Under the pieces are notes generated by a model, which worked only from the letters and a program-made list of their open reading frames with translations, had not been told where the DNA came from and made no database searches. Both the position numbers and the translations under genes were made by a program. Positions 16,475 to 25,846 of a DNA stretch of 64,000 bases are shown here, in pieces. The stretch comes from Oceanospirillaceae bacterium. Lineage in GTDB: Bacteria; Pseudomonadota; Gammaproteobacteria; Pseudomonadales; Balneatricaceae. How positions within the stretch are numbered: position 1 is the first letter of the stretch; every line of letters starts with the position of its first letter. The stretch covers positions 57,350-121,349 of the forward strand of contig JABSRA010000008.1 of the NCBI GenBank assembly GCA_013215445.1, given 5' to 3'.

Positions 16475-17206
16475 ATGGGTCAAACGGAAAGCGTTTTATT
16501 AATTCTATCAATCATTGTCATATTAGGTGCAATCGCATTCACTATTCAAACCATTGAAGAGCGCAAACAAGCGCGCAAACGACTGGTATTGTTACTCAAG
16601 AGACAAATAAGGACCGCTGTTAACATCTACAAGGGGCTGCCTGAGGTTTTTATGACGGTTGAGCTGCACAACTTTATCAGCCGCCACATCATCGCGAAAT
16701 GGAATAAACTGCACGCTATTGAAACAACTCAAGAGAGCCTAAGGGCCTTTAATACCTTTCAAGAGCGCGCGCAAAATAGAGTGATTACTTTACAGCATCC
16801 AGAGGGGTCAATGACCGTCTACCAGGAAGAGGGGCAGGTCTATCACACTTTGGGCTTATTAAAAGAAACCACTTACTGGCTCGGTGAGCTAAGTAAAACC
16901 AAGCAGATATCTGAATTTTCTTTTAATGAATTGGGCTGGCAAGTGAAAGATTTTTACGATCGAGTCTCCTGTGATATCGAAATTTTCGAGGCGATTGAAA
17001 CCTTGCGCCAACACGGCGAGAAGGCCAGTTTTCCCAAGTTCAAGATAGCCTTAAGATCTTTGGGTAACCTGAATCAATCTGAGGCTTTAGACAGTCAAAT
17101 ATTTGAGATTCACAAAAAAATGGAACAACTGAGAAATATTATTATCGAGAAAAAAGCCGCCGATGAACTCGCTAGACGAGAAGCTGAAGAGGCGGATGAC
17201 AATTAA
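16475..17206 (+). CDS. Membrane-anchored protein of unknown function
   Basis: A 243-residue protein not assigned to a family. Residues about 5-26 form one hydrophobic anchor (LLILSIIVILGAIAFTIQTI), followed by a very basic stretch (EERKQARKRL) consistent with a cytoplasmic C-terminal domain. The rest is predicted mostly helical, with a charged coiled tail (KKAADELARREAEEADD). The last stop codon overlaps the mutM stop on the other strand (shared ttaa). It has an AGGCGAG ribosome binding site. Expression as a single gene seems likely. Confidence 0.75.
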   Translation: MGQTESVLLILSIIVILGAIAFTIQTIEERKQARKRLVLLLKRQIRTAVNIYKGLPEVFMTVELHNFISRHIIAKWNKLHAIETTQESLRAFNTFQERAQNRVITLQHPEGSMTVYQEEGQVYHTLGLLKETTYWLGELSKTKQISEFSFNELGWQVKDFYDRVSCDIEIFEAIETLRQHGEKASFPKFKIALRSLGNLNQSEALDSQIFEIHKKMEQLRNIIIEKKAADELARREAEEADDN

Positions 17207-18039
17207 CGGGGTTTACACCCCCTAGGCAGGCGCTGACAACTGTTACAAAACACCGTCGAGCGCTGGCCCAGACGAATTTCCTGCAGCTGATTCTGGCATA
17301 GATTACAGCTCTGCCCTTTTCTCCCATAAACCTGTAACTCCTGAGCAAAATAGCCGGGTTTACCATCACCTCCGACAAAATCCTTTAAGGTGGTACCGCC
17401 ACGCTCAATAGCCACCCCTAAGATATATTTAATGGCAGTCACCAACGCGCTAAACTTTGCCTTGGAAATTTTATTGACGGGAGATTCAGGATGGATGGCC
17501 GCTGCAAATAAGGCCTCTGCCGCATAGATATTTCCAACTCCAACGACGACCTTGTTGTCCATGATAAATTGTTTCACCGCAATTCTGCGGTTCTTCGCGG
17601 CGCTTACCAACACTTGCAGGTCAAAATCGTCAGTTAAGGGCTCGGGGCCCAAGTGCCTAAGTAGCTTATGAGGAAGCTCACCCACTTGCCAAAGTACCGC
17701 ACCAAAGCGACGCGGATCGGTCAACCTAAGCGTCACTTCATTGGCAAAGACCAGATCGAAATGATCATGCTTTTGTACCTCTTGAGGGGTCAATAATACT
17801 CGCAAGCTCCCAGACATACCCAGGTGGATAATCAGCACTCCAGTACTAAAGCGCAACAAGATATATTTAGAGCGCCGATCGACAGATAACAAGCGCAAAC
17901 CAGGCAAATCATCAATCAACAAATCGGGAATTAGCCAGCGCAACTGTGGTTGCCTAATAGTGACACTCGTGACAATTTGCCCCTTAACATGCGGTGCAAT
18001 CCCGCGACAAGTCGTCTCAACTTCCGGTAACTCAGGCAT
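17203..18039 (-). CDS. mutM: Formamidopyrimidine-DNA glycosylase
   Basis: A 278-residue bifunctional DNA glycosylase/AP lyase that removes 8-oxoguanine and formamidopyrimidines. The start must be the ATG at 18039, because the catalytic N-terminal proline follows it (MPELPEVETTCRG). An upstream in-frame extension would abolish activity. HLGMSGSLRVL and NIYAAEALF are family motifs. The C-terminal zinc finger is complete (CNLC and CNSC, 16 residues apart). It is about 80 bases downstream of the hydrolase gene on the same strand. Confidence 0.97.
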   Translation of the reverse strand: MPELPEVETTCRGIAPHVKGQIVTSVTIRQPQLRWLIPDLLIDDLPGLRLLSVDRRSKYILLRFSTGVLIIHLGMSGSLRVLLTPQEVQKHDHFDLVFANEVTLRLTDPRRFGAVLWQVGELPHKLLRHLGPEPLTDDFDLQVLVSAAKNRRIAVKQFIMDNKVVVGVGNIYAAEALFAAAIHPESPVNKISKAKFSALVTAIKYILGVAIERGGTTLKDFVGGDGKPGYFAQELQVYGRKGQSCNLCQNQLQEIRLGQRSTVFCNSCQRLPRGCKPR

Positions 18040-18119
18040 CACTGACCCCAAAAATCCACCAGCATACCCTTTTGACCTGGTTAAGCCAAGACCCCCAAAC
18101 CCAGACCAAAGTTGACTAT

Positions 18120-19409
18120 CTATCGTTTCATGACACTTTTTAACGCACAATTTTGATCGACAAAACAGATCACCGCCCTAGCCAAATTTTGGTAATCCTG
18201 ATTAAAGGTACCTCTGCGCCACATACCACCGGCTAAAATATCGCTCATGTCAGCCACATTTTTTTCTGCGAACAAACGATTTTCTGTATCTTTAATGCAC
18301 TGCTGCCACTGACTGTCATCGCCGCTGCTCTCATAAGCTTTACAATCGCGGTAGACACCACTAACCCCGTAGTGCTGATCTGCAGGATCACCCGCTATTG
18401 CGGTATGGGCAACATTGGCAAACTTATAATCCACCCCTTGATAGGTTTGTGCTAGTGCCGGTCGCTGTATTTCTACGATACCCGCACACTGCGCTAACGA
18501 CTCTTGATCAAAACCCTCATACCAGTACATCAGCTTTCGCTGGTGGCTCAAATACCGACAGTAGAACTCTCTAGCCACACTTGGGTTGATAGTGGCATCA
18601 TCGGCACTTAGCGCCATAAAAACCGGCACATCCACCCGGTATTGCGGATCGAATAGATCTTGCGTTAACTGATAGAACTGCGCACCCGAATTGGTTGAAA
18701 AGGACGAGTACCGGGCAGCATCGCGCTCCACTTTCTCACCTAACCAATCTTTAAACACTTTGATATATTGAGTCAGCCAGGCGAATTCACTCTTCGCCTG
18801 CAAGGCGGTAGAAAGCAGCACTAAGCCTTTAATCTTATGCGATGCCTCCTGTTGTTGCAGCTGCTTTATAGCCAGTGCTGTGCCCGTTGAAAAACCCACT
18901 AAATACAACTCTTCTATGGATTTTATAGGATCAAAACTGGCAACGCCGTAAGCGGTGATAGCCATCCAGTCTTGATACTTCATCTGCAAGGTATCACCGA
19001 CCACGGTACCGTGTCCCGGTAAGAGCACCGCCCGAATCAGCGCACAGGGATATGCTTGGGCTATCGAAGCGGCCAAATTTCTCAGCAGATACGGAGAGTC
19101 AGTTAAACCATGGATTAACAAAAAACCCTTTGCAGCCCCTCGCTCAAGTGCTGTGCAACGATTTTTTTCCCGCATCGGTAGTTGAAAGGGGCCGCGCATA
19201 TTAGCAACCTCACGTGCGCTATAACCACCGACAAAGGGAGACTCCTCCCCCCTGTAGCGAAGCTTAGCGAGCACCCTCTCTATGTTGTCACGACTTTCAC
19301 TAACATAACGCTCAAATGCCACTGTCGATTTAGGCACCCCGGCTGCACTGCCACTGGCACTCATCCACGGTTGATCCGAATCACAGCCCAGCAGAAAACT
19401 CGCCATCAA
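18120..19409 (-). CDS. Alpha/beta hydrolase lipoprotein (signal peptide apparently frameshifted)
   Basis: An alpha/beta hydrolase of about 429 residues. The oxyanion region is LIHGLTDSPY, the nucleophile elbow is GFSTG, and candidate acid and base are in ALSADDATIN and NVAHTAIAGD. A lipobox (LLGC) sits at the extreme N-terminus, but from the first usable start (TTG at 19409) the signal would have only eight residues before Cys. Upstream the same frame encodes a fitting basic-hydrophobic stretch (IFKICIFSLMASFLLGCDS) with no start before a TGA. An ATG at 19440 lies one frame away. Deleting one base of the AATATTT run there would restore a normal lipoprotein signal. The substrate is unknown. 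Confidence 0.8.
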   Translation of the reverse strand: MMASFLLGCDSDQPWMSASGSAAGVPKSTVAFERYVSESRDNIERVLAKLRYRGEESPFVGGYSAREVANMRGPFQLPMREKNRCTALERGAAKGFLLIHGLTDSPYLLRNLAASIAQAYPCALIRAVLLPGHGTVVGDTLQMKYQDWMAITAYGVASFDPIKSIEELYLVGFSTGTALAIKQLQQQEASHKIKGLVLLSTALQAKSEFAWLTQYIKVFKDWLGEKVERDAARYSSFSTNSGAQFYQLTQDLFDPQYRVDVPVFMALSADDATINPSVAREFYCRYLSHQRKLMYWYEGFDQESLAQCAGIVEIQRPALAQTYQGVDYKFANVAHTAIAGDPADQHYGVSGVYRDCKAYESSGDDSQWQQCIKDTENRLFAEKNVADMSDILAGGMWRRGTFNQDYQNLARAVICFVDQNCALKSVMKR

Positions 19410-19583
19410 ACTAAATATACAGATTTTAAATATTGATCATCTTGCTGTCACCCTCACAAACTTACAATATTTCGTGTAACAGCCAGATTTTTTCACTCAG
19501 TGAGTAAAACCAAAGTACAATAATATGAGAAAATCATTCGGCCTTTTGACTTTAGCCAACCACCATTATTTAGGCATTTCAAT

Positions 19584-20225
19584 ATGATAAAGATTAGTAA
19601 ACCACTCTTCAAGACGACCTTCACCAGCTGCCTTTTAATCAGTGCTTGCAGCACTCTACCCGCCCCCTCCACATTAGATAACAACACCCCCAGCCCACTG
19701 ACTATCTCTTTCAACGAATACTTAGATAGCCCATACCAACAGGTACAGGCACATTTCACCACTGAAAAATCAAAACTACTCGTCTATCGGGTCATTTCGG
19801 ATTTAGACCTGACCAAAAACTGGTTTGAAGACTTAAAGAGCATAGAAGCGCTCTCCTTTGACACTAACAATAAGTATCTACTGCGCTCTGTTCTCAACAG
19901 CCCCTGGCCGTTTAAAAACAGAGAGCTGATTAGCTGTATTACAACGTCATTTAGCGCCGCCATCAACACTGTAAATATCGATGCCTGTGCCGACAGGACA
20001 ACACCTGATCCAGCACTCGTATCCATTAGCCAATCTCATGCGCGCTGGCAGTTTGAAAATATGGATAACGGTCAAGTAAAAGTAAGTTATACTGCATGGC
20101 TCAATCCTGGGGGTTACGTTCCCGCTTTTTTTTACAACCAGAAATTGGCGACTAGCAGTAAAAAGTCACTCTTAAAACTGCAAAAACTAATCGCAAAAGC
20201 AAGTCTCGAAGACTACCCTTATTAA
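19584..20225 (+). CDS. START-domain lipoprotein
   Basis: A 213-residue lipoprotein with signal MIKISKPLFKTTFTSCLL and lipobox ISAC. The mature part resembles the START/Bet v1 helix-grip fold, which binds lipids or other hydrophobic ligands: SKLLVYRVISDLDLTKNWFED, LLRSVLNSPWPFKNRELIS and VKVSYTAWLNPGGYVPAFF are typical of bacterial START proteins. It is likely attached to the periplasmic side of a membrane. It sits immediately upstream of the RIO kinase gene (86 bases) and opposite to the hydrolase lipoprotein gene. Confidence 0.82.
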   Translation: MIKISKPLFKTTFTSCLLISACSTLPAPSTLDNNTPSPLTISFNEYLDSPYQQVQAHFTTEKSKLLVYRVISDLDLTKNWFEDLKSIEALSFDTNNKYLLRSVLNSPWPFKNRELISCITTSFSAAINTVNIDACADRTTPDPALVSISQSHARWQFENMDNGQVKVSYTAWLNPGGYVPAFFYNQKLATSSKKSLLKLQKLIAKASLEDYPY

Positions 20226-20311
20226 GCAGGTTTGCCGTTTTCAATAACGCTTTTTTTTATTTATTGCAAATATTAATTCCATCAAGCTACAAGATACAGT
20301 ATAAAGGCGCC

Positions 20312-21166
20312 ATGAAAATTCCAAAACGCATACAACCTTTAGTCGACGACGGACTAGTCGACGAAGTACTCTCACGCTTAATGAGCGGCAAAGAAGCTGA
20401 TGTTTACGTGGTTCGTGCCCATGGCGAAATACGCTGTGCAAAAGTATACAAAGATGCCGCACAACGCAGCTTTAAAAAAGCAGTTAACTATCAAGAAGGC
20501 CGAAAAGTTCGCAATACTCGCCGCGGCCGTGCCATGGAAAAAGGTTCTAAATACGGCAGAAAACAACAGGAAGCCAGTTGGCAAAACGCCGAAGTTGAAG
20601 CGTTGGCAAAACTCGCCACCGCCGGCGTTCGGGTACCTGAAACCTATGGCTGCCTAGACGGTGTTTTGTTGATGGAACTCATCACCGACCATGAGGGAGA
20701 TGTAGCGCCGCGTCTCGGTGACGTTACTATGTCTGCTGAACAAGCCACTGAAGACCATGCACTCATTATGAGTTATGTGTCAAAAATGCTCTGCGCAGGC
20801 ATCATACACGGTGATTTATCTGAATTTAACGTACTCGTTGATCAGTATGGACCGGTAATTATTGATTTACCGCAGGCAGTCGATGCTGCTGCTAACAACC
20901 ATGCTAAAGCGATGTTACTTCGCGATGTCGCGAATATGACCAACTATTATGGCCTGTTTGAACCTAAATTATTGCAAAGCTATTACGCACAAGAAATGTG
21001 GGAGCTGTATGAAAATGGCCAGTTACAGCCAGATACCCTGCTAACGGGTAAGTTTAAGCAGCCAACCAAAACAGCGGATGTCGATTCTGTGATGGATGAA
21101 ATAAAAGCGATCATGGCCGAAGAGCAAGCGCGTCAAGAGCGCTTAAAAGAGTACGCAGAAGAGTAA
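20312..21166 (+). CDS. RIO-family serine protein kinase
   Basis: A 284-residue RIO1/RIO3-like atypical protein kinase, similar to the PA4780-type kinases of Pseudomonas relatives. The ATP loop region is LMSGKEADVYVV, the catalytic loop is HGDLSEFNVLV, and the metal-binding motif is IIDLPQAVD. The basic NTRRGRAMEKGSKYGRK insert is also typical. I start it at 20312 (AAAGGCGCC before the ATG) rather than at an upstream frame start. The charged tail (EEQARQERLKEYAEE) may be regulatory. Targets in bacteria are not well known. Confidence 0.9.
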   Translation: MKIPKRIQPLVDDGLVDEVLSRLMSGKEADVYVVRAHGEIRCAKVYKDAAQRSFKKAVNYQEGRKVRNTRRGRAMEKGSKYGRKQQEASWQNAEVEALAKLATAGVRVPETYGCLDGVLLMELITDHEGDVAPRLGDVTMSAEQATEDHALIMSYVSKMLCAGIIHGDLSEFNVLVDQYGPVIIDLPQAVDAAANNHAKAMLLRDVANMTNYYGLFEPKLLQSYYAQEMWELYENGQLQPDTLLTGKFKQPTKTADVDSVMDEIKAIMAEEQARQERLKEYAEE

Positions 21167-21902
21167 CCTTCTGCGTCTATTCGCAGCCGCAACAAGCACT
21201 GCCCCTAAAGCAAACCCTACCACCGCTGCCGATAATGAGAGTAACGGCGGTGCCAACCACCTGCCCTCTCAATAACCAGCGATGAAGTTTTATTGGGCGT
21301 CCGAGCGAACTCAGTACCGCCAAACCCTGTCGCATAATTGCTTCCCCCGACTATAAATATCATGACTGTCACAGTCTAATTTAAAAATCAATAAGCTTAG
21401 GCGCAGAAGAAAAACAGTGCTTATAAAGGCCTTCATCCTCCATTTTTACAATTATGGGACATTGAATTATACACCACAAAAGTAATCATTATTGCCATCG
21501 GCGACACTGCTGGCCCTGGTATGGCGTGCATGTCATGATGATAGCGCCGAATATTGATTTTACAGGCTTTTTTTGGATTGAACGTCGTACTGGCGTGCCC
21601 CGCTGATTAAGAAAGAAAAGTCTTTGTAAACAAGAGGGAAGTTAGAACAAAAATAGGTTGTACGACAGTACTTGCCAAAGGGTACTGTTCTATCAAAGTA
21701 TTCACCAGATGACCTTAATCAAGTTGCTAAAAACTAATTAATTTATCACCTAAAACGCTAGGTTATGATACGCCGCAAGTGAAATTTAAAGTGTGTGTTG
21801 CATTCATTAATTGAATTCACAGCATGCTAAAAAAGTCACTCGCCACAAGACTAAAAAATAACATCAGAGCAAATACTAGCGTTAGCATTAGCGAGTGCCC
21901 GC
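21167..21902. other. Intergenic region carrying repeat copy C
   Basis: 736 bases between the RIO kinase and the sterol-desaturase-family gene. It contains interspersed repeat copy C at 21505-21648. The remaining sequence has no supported gene. Confidence 0.6.
21505..21648 (-). repeat. Interspersed repeat, copy C (about 145 bp family)
   Basis: On the minus strand it reads TTTACAAAGACTTTTC, then CTTAATCAGCG, GCACGCCAGTACGACGTTCA, then ATTCGGCGCTATCATCATG and ACATGCACGCCATACCAGGG. It lines up almost without gaps with copy B (32891-33036) and copy A (12699-12840). Many substitutions show the copies are old. Confidence 0.75.
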
Positions 21903-21998
21903 ATGAAGTTAAACCGGACACTAATCTCAATAAATGATACTTTTACTATAAATTTCAGTAAAATGCAGCGAATAGATACGCCAATGCAAGGAAGGATG

Positions 21999-23144
21999 AT
22001 GCTCAATAAAATTTTCAAAGTTAATAGTTTTCAGTTTGGCGAGGGGGCAATCAGTGGTTATATTGCCTGTATGTTGTCAGTACTGTGTTTTTTCGGAGTG
22101 CTCTCGTTTCATTTCCCACAGTATTTAACCACGCCTGAGCTGAGAGTTAACTACAATGTCGAATTTTTACGTCAACTTTTATTTGTCAGCTTAGTCATCG
22201 CCGCCAGTCTTGGGCTGCTTAATTTTGTCCGTAACAAAAATAAGCGTCTCGGGGCATTTTCCTGGTTCTTTGTCATTATCTCGATCGCCTTGGGTGGCCA
22301 CCAAGTAGAAGTTTTAGATTTTCAAGACACTACTTTTTATCTGGGTATGGATTGGTTTATTTTAGATTTACTCGGCTCTACGCTGATTTTTATATTTATA
22401 GAAAAGCTGTTCCCGCACCGCAAGTCCCAGCCGATATTGCGCCCCCAGTGGCAGGCAGATTTAAATCATTTCTTTGTCAATCATCTACTGGTTGGGATTG
22501 TTTTATTAATTGCCAATATCTTTATCCACCAGGCCTTTGCCTCGGTGGTATATCTAGATGCACAATTATTTATAGCGCAGATGCCATTTTTAGGGCAGCT
22601 CTTTTGTATTGTATTAGTCGCCGATATTGCCCAGTACATCACTCACCGTTTTTATCACGAAGTACCCGTATTCTGGCGATTTCACGCCGTGCACCACAGT
22701 GCCAAACACATGGATTGGCTAGCCGGTTCCAGACAACATATCCTAGAGTTAATAGTGACCCGTTCGCTGGTGCTCGCCCCGATATTTTTACTCGGTTTTT
22801 CCAAGCAAATTATTGATCTTTATGTGATTATCGTCGGCCTACAAGCAGTGTTTAACCATGCCAATGTACAGCTAAAAATTGGCTGGCTTAAATATATTAT
22901 TGTCACCCCACAATTTCATCACTGGCATCACTCCTCTGACGATGCCGCCATTGATCGCAATTACGCCGCCCATTTTTCCTTTTTAGATTATCTACTTGGC
23001 ACGGCTGTAAAATCACAGCCTGAGTGGCCTGAAAGCTATGGTGTGGTTGGTGACTACGTCCCCAATGGCATGTACAAGCAACAGCTGTTCCCGTTTAAAT
23101 CAGTGTGGCGCATGTTGCGTAAGAAATTACACCGCTCGAGCTAA
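21999..23144 (+). CDS. Sterol desaturase / fatty acid hydroxylase family protein
   Basis: A membrane-bound di-iron oxygenase-type enzyme. Several hydrophobic helices alternate with the eight-histidine pattern: HRFYHEVPVFWRFHAVHHS, FNHANVQ and FHHWHHSSDDAAIDRNYAAH. Members hydroxylate or desaturate lipids or sterols. I start it at 21999, where AAGGAAGG precedes a double ATG. The frame is open to 21903, which would add 32 residues without a good ribosome binding site. It is 18 bases upstream of the KefB-type antiporter, so the two are probably cotranscribed. The substrate is not predictable. Confidence 0.88.
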   Translation: MLNKIFKVNSFQFGEGAISGYIACMLSVLCFFGVLSFHFPQYLTTPELRVNYNVEFLRQLLFVSLVIAASLGLLNFVRNKNKRLGAFSWFFVIISIALGGHQVEVLDFQDTTFYLGMDWFILDLLGSTLIFIFIEKLFPHRKSQPILRPQWQADLNHFFVNHLLVGIVLLIANIFIHQAFASVVYLDAQLFIAQMPFLGQLFCIVLVADIAQYITHRFYHEVPVFWRFHAVHHSAKHMDWLAGSRQHILELIVTRSLVLAPIFLLGFSKQIIDLYVIIVGLQAVFNHANVQLKIGWLKYIIVTPQFHHWHHSSDDAAIDRNYAAHFSFLDYLLGTAVKSQPEWPESYGVVGDYVPNGMYKQQLFPFKSVWRMLRKKLHRSS

Positions 23145-23162
23145 AGAGCGAGAGAGTACCCT

Positions 23163-25061
23163 ATGACTGGTTTATTACTGCAAGCTTTTATCTATTTATG
23201 CGCAGCGGTGATTGCTGTTCCGATCGCCAAACGATTCGGCTTAGGCTCGGTATTAGGTTATCTCATTGCGGGCATATTTATTGGCCCAGTCACTGGCCTA
23301 GTCGGCGCTGAAACTCAAGAAATACAGCATATCGCCGAATTTGGCGTCGTCATGATGCTGTTTTTGGTCGGCCTAGAGCTAGAGCCAAAAACACTTTGGC
23401 GGATGCGTGCCCAACTTCTTGGTTTTGGCTCACTGCAAGTCGTTGTCACCGCCTTGGCGGTAATGCTAATTGCCATGTGGATGGGTAACAGCTGGAATAT
23501 ATCACTTGCCATTGGTTTGGTATTTTCACTGTCTTCAACGGCGATAGTATTACAGACTTTAAAAGAAAAGGGCCTGATGAAAAGCGATGGCGGCCAGAAC
23601 AGTTTCTCTGTGCTGCTGTTTCAAGATATCGCGGTGATTGCCATGCTCGCCTTTGTCCCCCTACTGGCAGCCCCAGAACTGCTAGAATCGATGGCGAACC
23701 AACAATTAAACGACGGACATCAGACCATCAGTCTAGTGGCCGGGTTAGCGCCCTGGCAAACAGCTTTAGTCACCATTGCTGCCATTGGCTTGGTTATTAT
23801 CGCCGGGCATTATCTATCTCGCCCATTGTTCAGATTTATTGCCCAGGCCAAACTGCGCGAAGTATTTACCGCCGCGGCGCTCATGTTAGTGATTGGCATT
23901 GCCATCTTGATGAGTTTAGTGGGGTTATCGCCGGCACTCGGTACTTTTTTGGCGGGTGTGGTGCTTGCCAACAGTGAATTTCGCCATGAACTAGAGAGCT
24001 CTATCGAGCCCTTTAAAGGATTATTGCTAGGATTGTTTTTTATTACCGTTGGCGCGGGGATAAATTTTGGCTTACTCTCCAGCGAACTGGGCCTTATTAT
24101 TGGTTTAACCTTGGGACTAATGTTACTCAAGACTTTGATTCTACTGGGTATCGCCTTTATTTTTAAGATGAAGCTGACCGACAAATGGCTGTTTTCACTG
24201 GCGTTGGCACAGGCGGGTGAATTCGGTTTTGTACTGCTCGCTTTTAGTGTGCAAAACGCCGTTCTCCCTCAGGAACTTGCCGATAAGTTACTCTTAGTCG
24301 TCGCTATCTCTATGTTATTAACGCCGGTTCTTTTTATCCTATTTGATAAAATAGTCCTCCCCAGGGTAAGCCAACACCAACAGCGTCCCGATGACAAAAT
24401 TACCGAGACAGCCTCGATTATCATTGCCGGTCACGGCCGCTTTGGCCAGATAATCAACCGCACCTTACTGGCCAGTGGCTATCATACCGTGGTCATTGAT
24501 TTACACGCAGAACTGATTGAGGGCATGCGTAATTTTGGGGTTCAGGTATTTTACGGGGATGCCTCGCGCCCTGATTTAATTCACGCGGCGGGCTTAGAAC
24601 AAGCTCAGCTATTGGTGGTCGCCATTGATGATCCAGAACAGGCGCTAACCTTGGTTGAATACGCGCGCAGAACTCAGCCCAAATTACATATCATTGCGCG
24701 CGCCACAGACCGTGATCAAGTTTATAAACTCTATAGCGCCGGTGCTACCGACATCGTTCGCGAAATGTTTGACTCGAGTGTGCGCGCCTCACGTTATGCA
24801 CTGATAGCGCTGGGTGACTCAAAAGCACAAGCAGAGTTAAGCATGGAAAAATTTGTTGAGCACGATAAAAAAGCCATTTTAAAGATGGCCAAAGTGTGGC
24901 GGGCCGACGTTGAAAACTTTAATAATAAAGAGTATGTCGCCATGGCAAAAAACATATCGCAGCAACTTGAAGAGGTCATGCAATCGGACAAAGAAGACCC
25001 AGAACTTGACTGCATTAATCACTCTCACGCCTCATTTGAGTCGCCAAAAACTGATCCATAA
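23163..25061 (+). CDS. KefB/KefC-type cation:proton antiporter (CPA2 family)
   Basis: A 632-residue monovalent cation/proton antiporter. The first 385 residues are a 12-13 helix Na/H-exchanger domain (SVLGYLIAGIFIGP, LFLVGLELEP, FSLSSTAIVLQTLKEKG, LFQDIAVIAMLA). A cytoplasmic TrkA-N/RCK domain with the dinucleotide fold IIAGHGRFGQIINR follows, then a charged tail. KefB/C proteins are glutathione-gated potassium efflux systems. No KefF/KefG ancillary gene lies adjacent, so gating by glutathione adducts is not shown. It follows the sterol-desaturase-family gene by 18 bases. Confidence 0.9.
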   Translation: MTGLLLQAFIYLCAAVIAVPIAKRFGLGSVLGYLIAGIFIGPVTGLVGAETQEIQHIAEFGVVMMLFLVGLELEPKTLWRMRAQLLGFGSLQVVVTALAVMLIAMWMGNSWNISLAIGLVFSLSSTAIVLQTLKEKGLMKSDGGQNSFSVLLFQDIAVIAMLAFVPLLAAPELLESMANQQLNDGHQTISLVAGLAPWQTALVTIAAIGLVIIAGHYLSRPLFRFIAQAKLREVFTAAALMLVIGIAILMSLVGLSPALGTFLAGVVLANSEFRHELESSIEPFKGLLLGLFFITVGAGINFGLLSSELGLIIGLTLGLMLLKTLILLGIAFIFKMKLTDKWLFSLALAQAGEFGFVLLAFSVQNAVLPQELADKLLLVVAISMLLTPVLFILFDKIVLPRVSQHQQRPDDKITETASIIIAGHGRFGQIINRTLLASGYHTVVIDLHAELIEGMRNFGVQVFYGDASRPDLIHAAGLEQAQLLVVAIDDPEQALTLVEYARRTQPKLHIIARATDRDQVYKLYSAGATDIVREMFDSSVRASRYALIALGDSKAQAELSMEKFVEHDKKAILKMAKVWRADVENFNNKEYVAMAKNISQQLEEVMQSDKEDPELDCINHSHASFESPKTDP

Positions 25062-25130
25062 AAAGAGTATGCAACCCCTGTGCTTCGCAACTGCTCACTT
25101 GCAGACTAGAGGGCTATAGCCACTACAGAC

Positions 25131-25604
25131 TCAGAGCATTTTACCCATAGTGACCGAGGTCATCTGCGAAAAGCCCGGATGTGCACTGCGGCCTATTTCA
25201 ACAAATCCCATCGCGGCAAATGCCGCCTGATTTTCGGTTAATTCAATTCGTACTTGCAGTTCTAATCTATGCAAATTAATGCTGCTGGCATAGCGCTCAA
25301 CTTCCTGCATTAAGCTTTGCCCGATACCTCTGCCCTGCATATTGGGCACGACCGCCAATTTTCCAACATACAGAAAGTCTGGTTGTTTTTTAACAAAAAC
25401 ACAACCGAGTAACACGCCATCATCAACAGCGATATAGAGCCGTTCTGATTTAGATTTTTCAACAATCGTCTGTAAATTAAGTTTAAGTAGCGAGGAAGGA
25501 GGATCAATGCGCTGGTGTTGAAAATCAAATGCTGCGAACAGTAAATCTAACAGCGCCTGCCAATCTTTGAACGCAGCATCTACCACCTTAATACTAATTG
25601 CCAT
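25131..25604 (-). CDS. GNAT family N-acetyltransferase
   Basis: A 157-residue acetyltransferase. Motif A is visible as VGKLAVVPNMQGRGIGQSLM (acetyl-CoA pyrophosphate loop Q-x-x-G-x-G), and motif B is LELQVRIELTENQAAFAAMGF. Substrate unknown. It starts at 25604 behind AGGCAGG. Confidence 0.88.
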   Translation of the reverse strand: MAISIKVVDAAFKDWQALLDLLFAAFDFQHQRIDPPSSLLKLNLQTIVEKSKSERLYIAVDDGVLLGCVFVKKQPDFLYVGKLAVVPNMQGRGIGQSLMQEVERYASSINLHRLELQVRIELTENQAAFAAMGFVEIGRSAHPGFSQMTSVTMGKML

Positions 25605-25846
25605 TTACCTGCCTTTTTCTGTATGATTTATAAAGAGAGATTATTTCTAGCTGAGCTTTACCAACCTTAAGCTGGGCAGTACAGCGTAATAATCTGAGTG
25701 GAGGGCTTATTGCGGTCAATTTTACTCCGTTGAAAACACCACGGTTTTGCGCTCACATCCTAGCCACTGAGGAACTATTTAGCAAACATAACCACGACAG
25801 CTCATCATCATCGACTTTATTGCAAACTCTATTTGGGGGAGATTAC

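Noticed and set aside
21167..21290. Minus-strand peptide resembling a PEP-CTERM-like tail (LAPPLLSLSAAVVGF, hydrophobic, then RRRR)
   Set aside because: Only about 40 codons between stops, no start codon, no sorting-motif residues, and it runs antisense into the RIO kinase gene.
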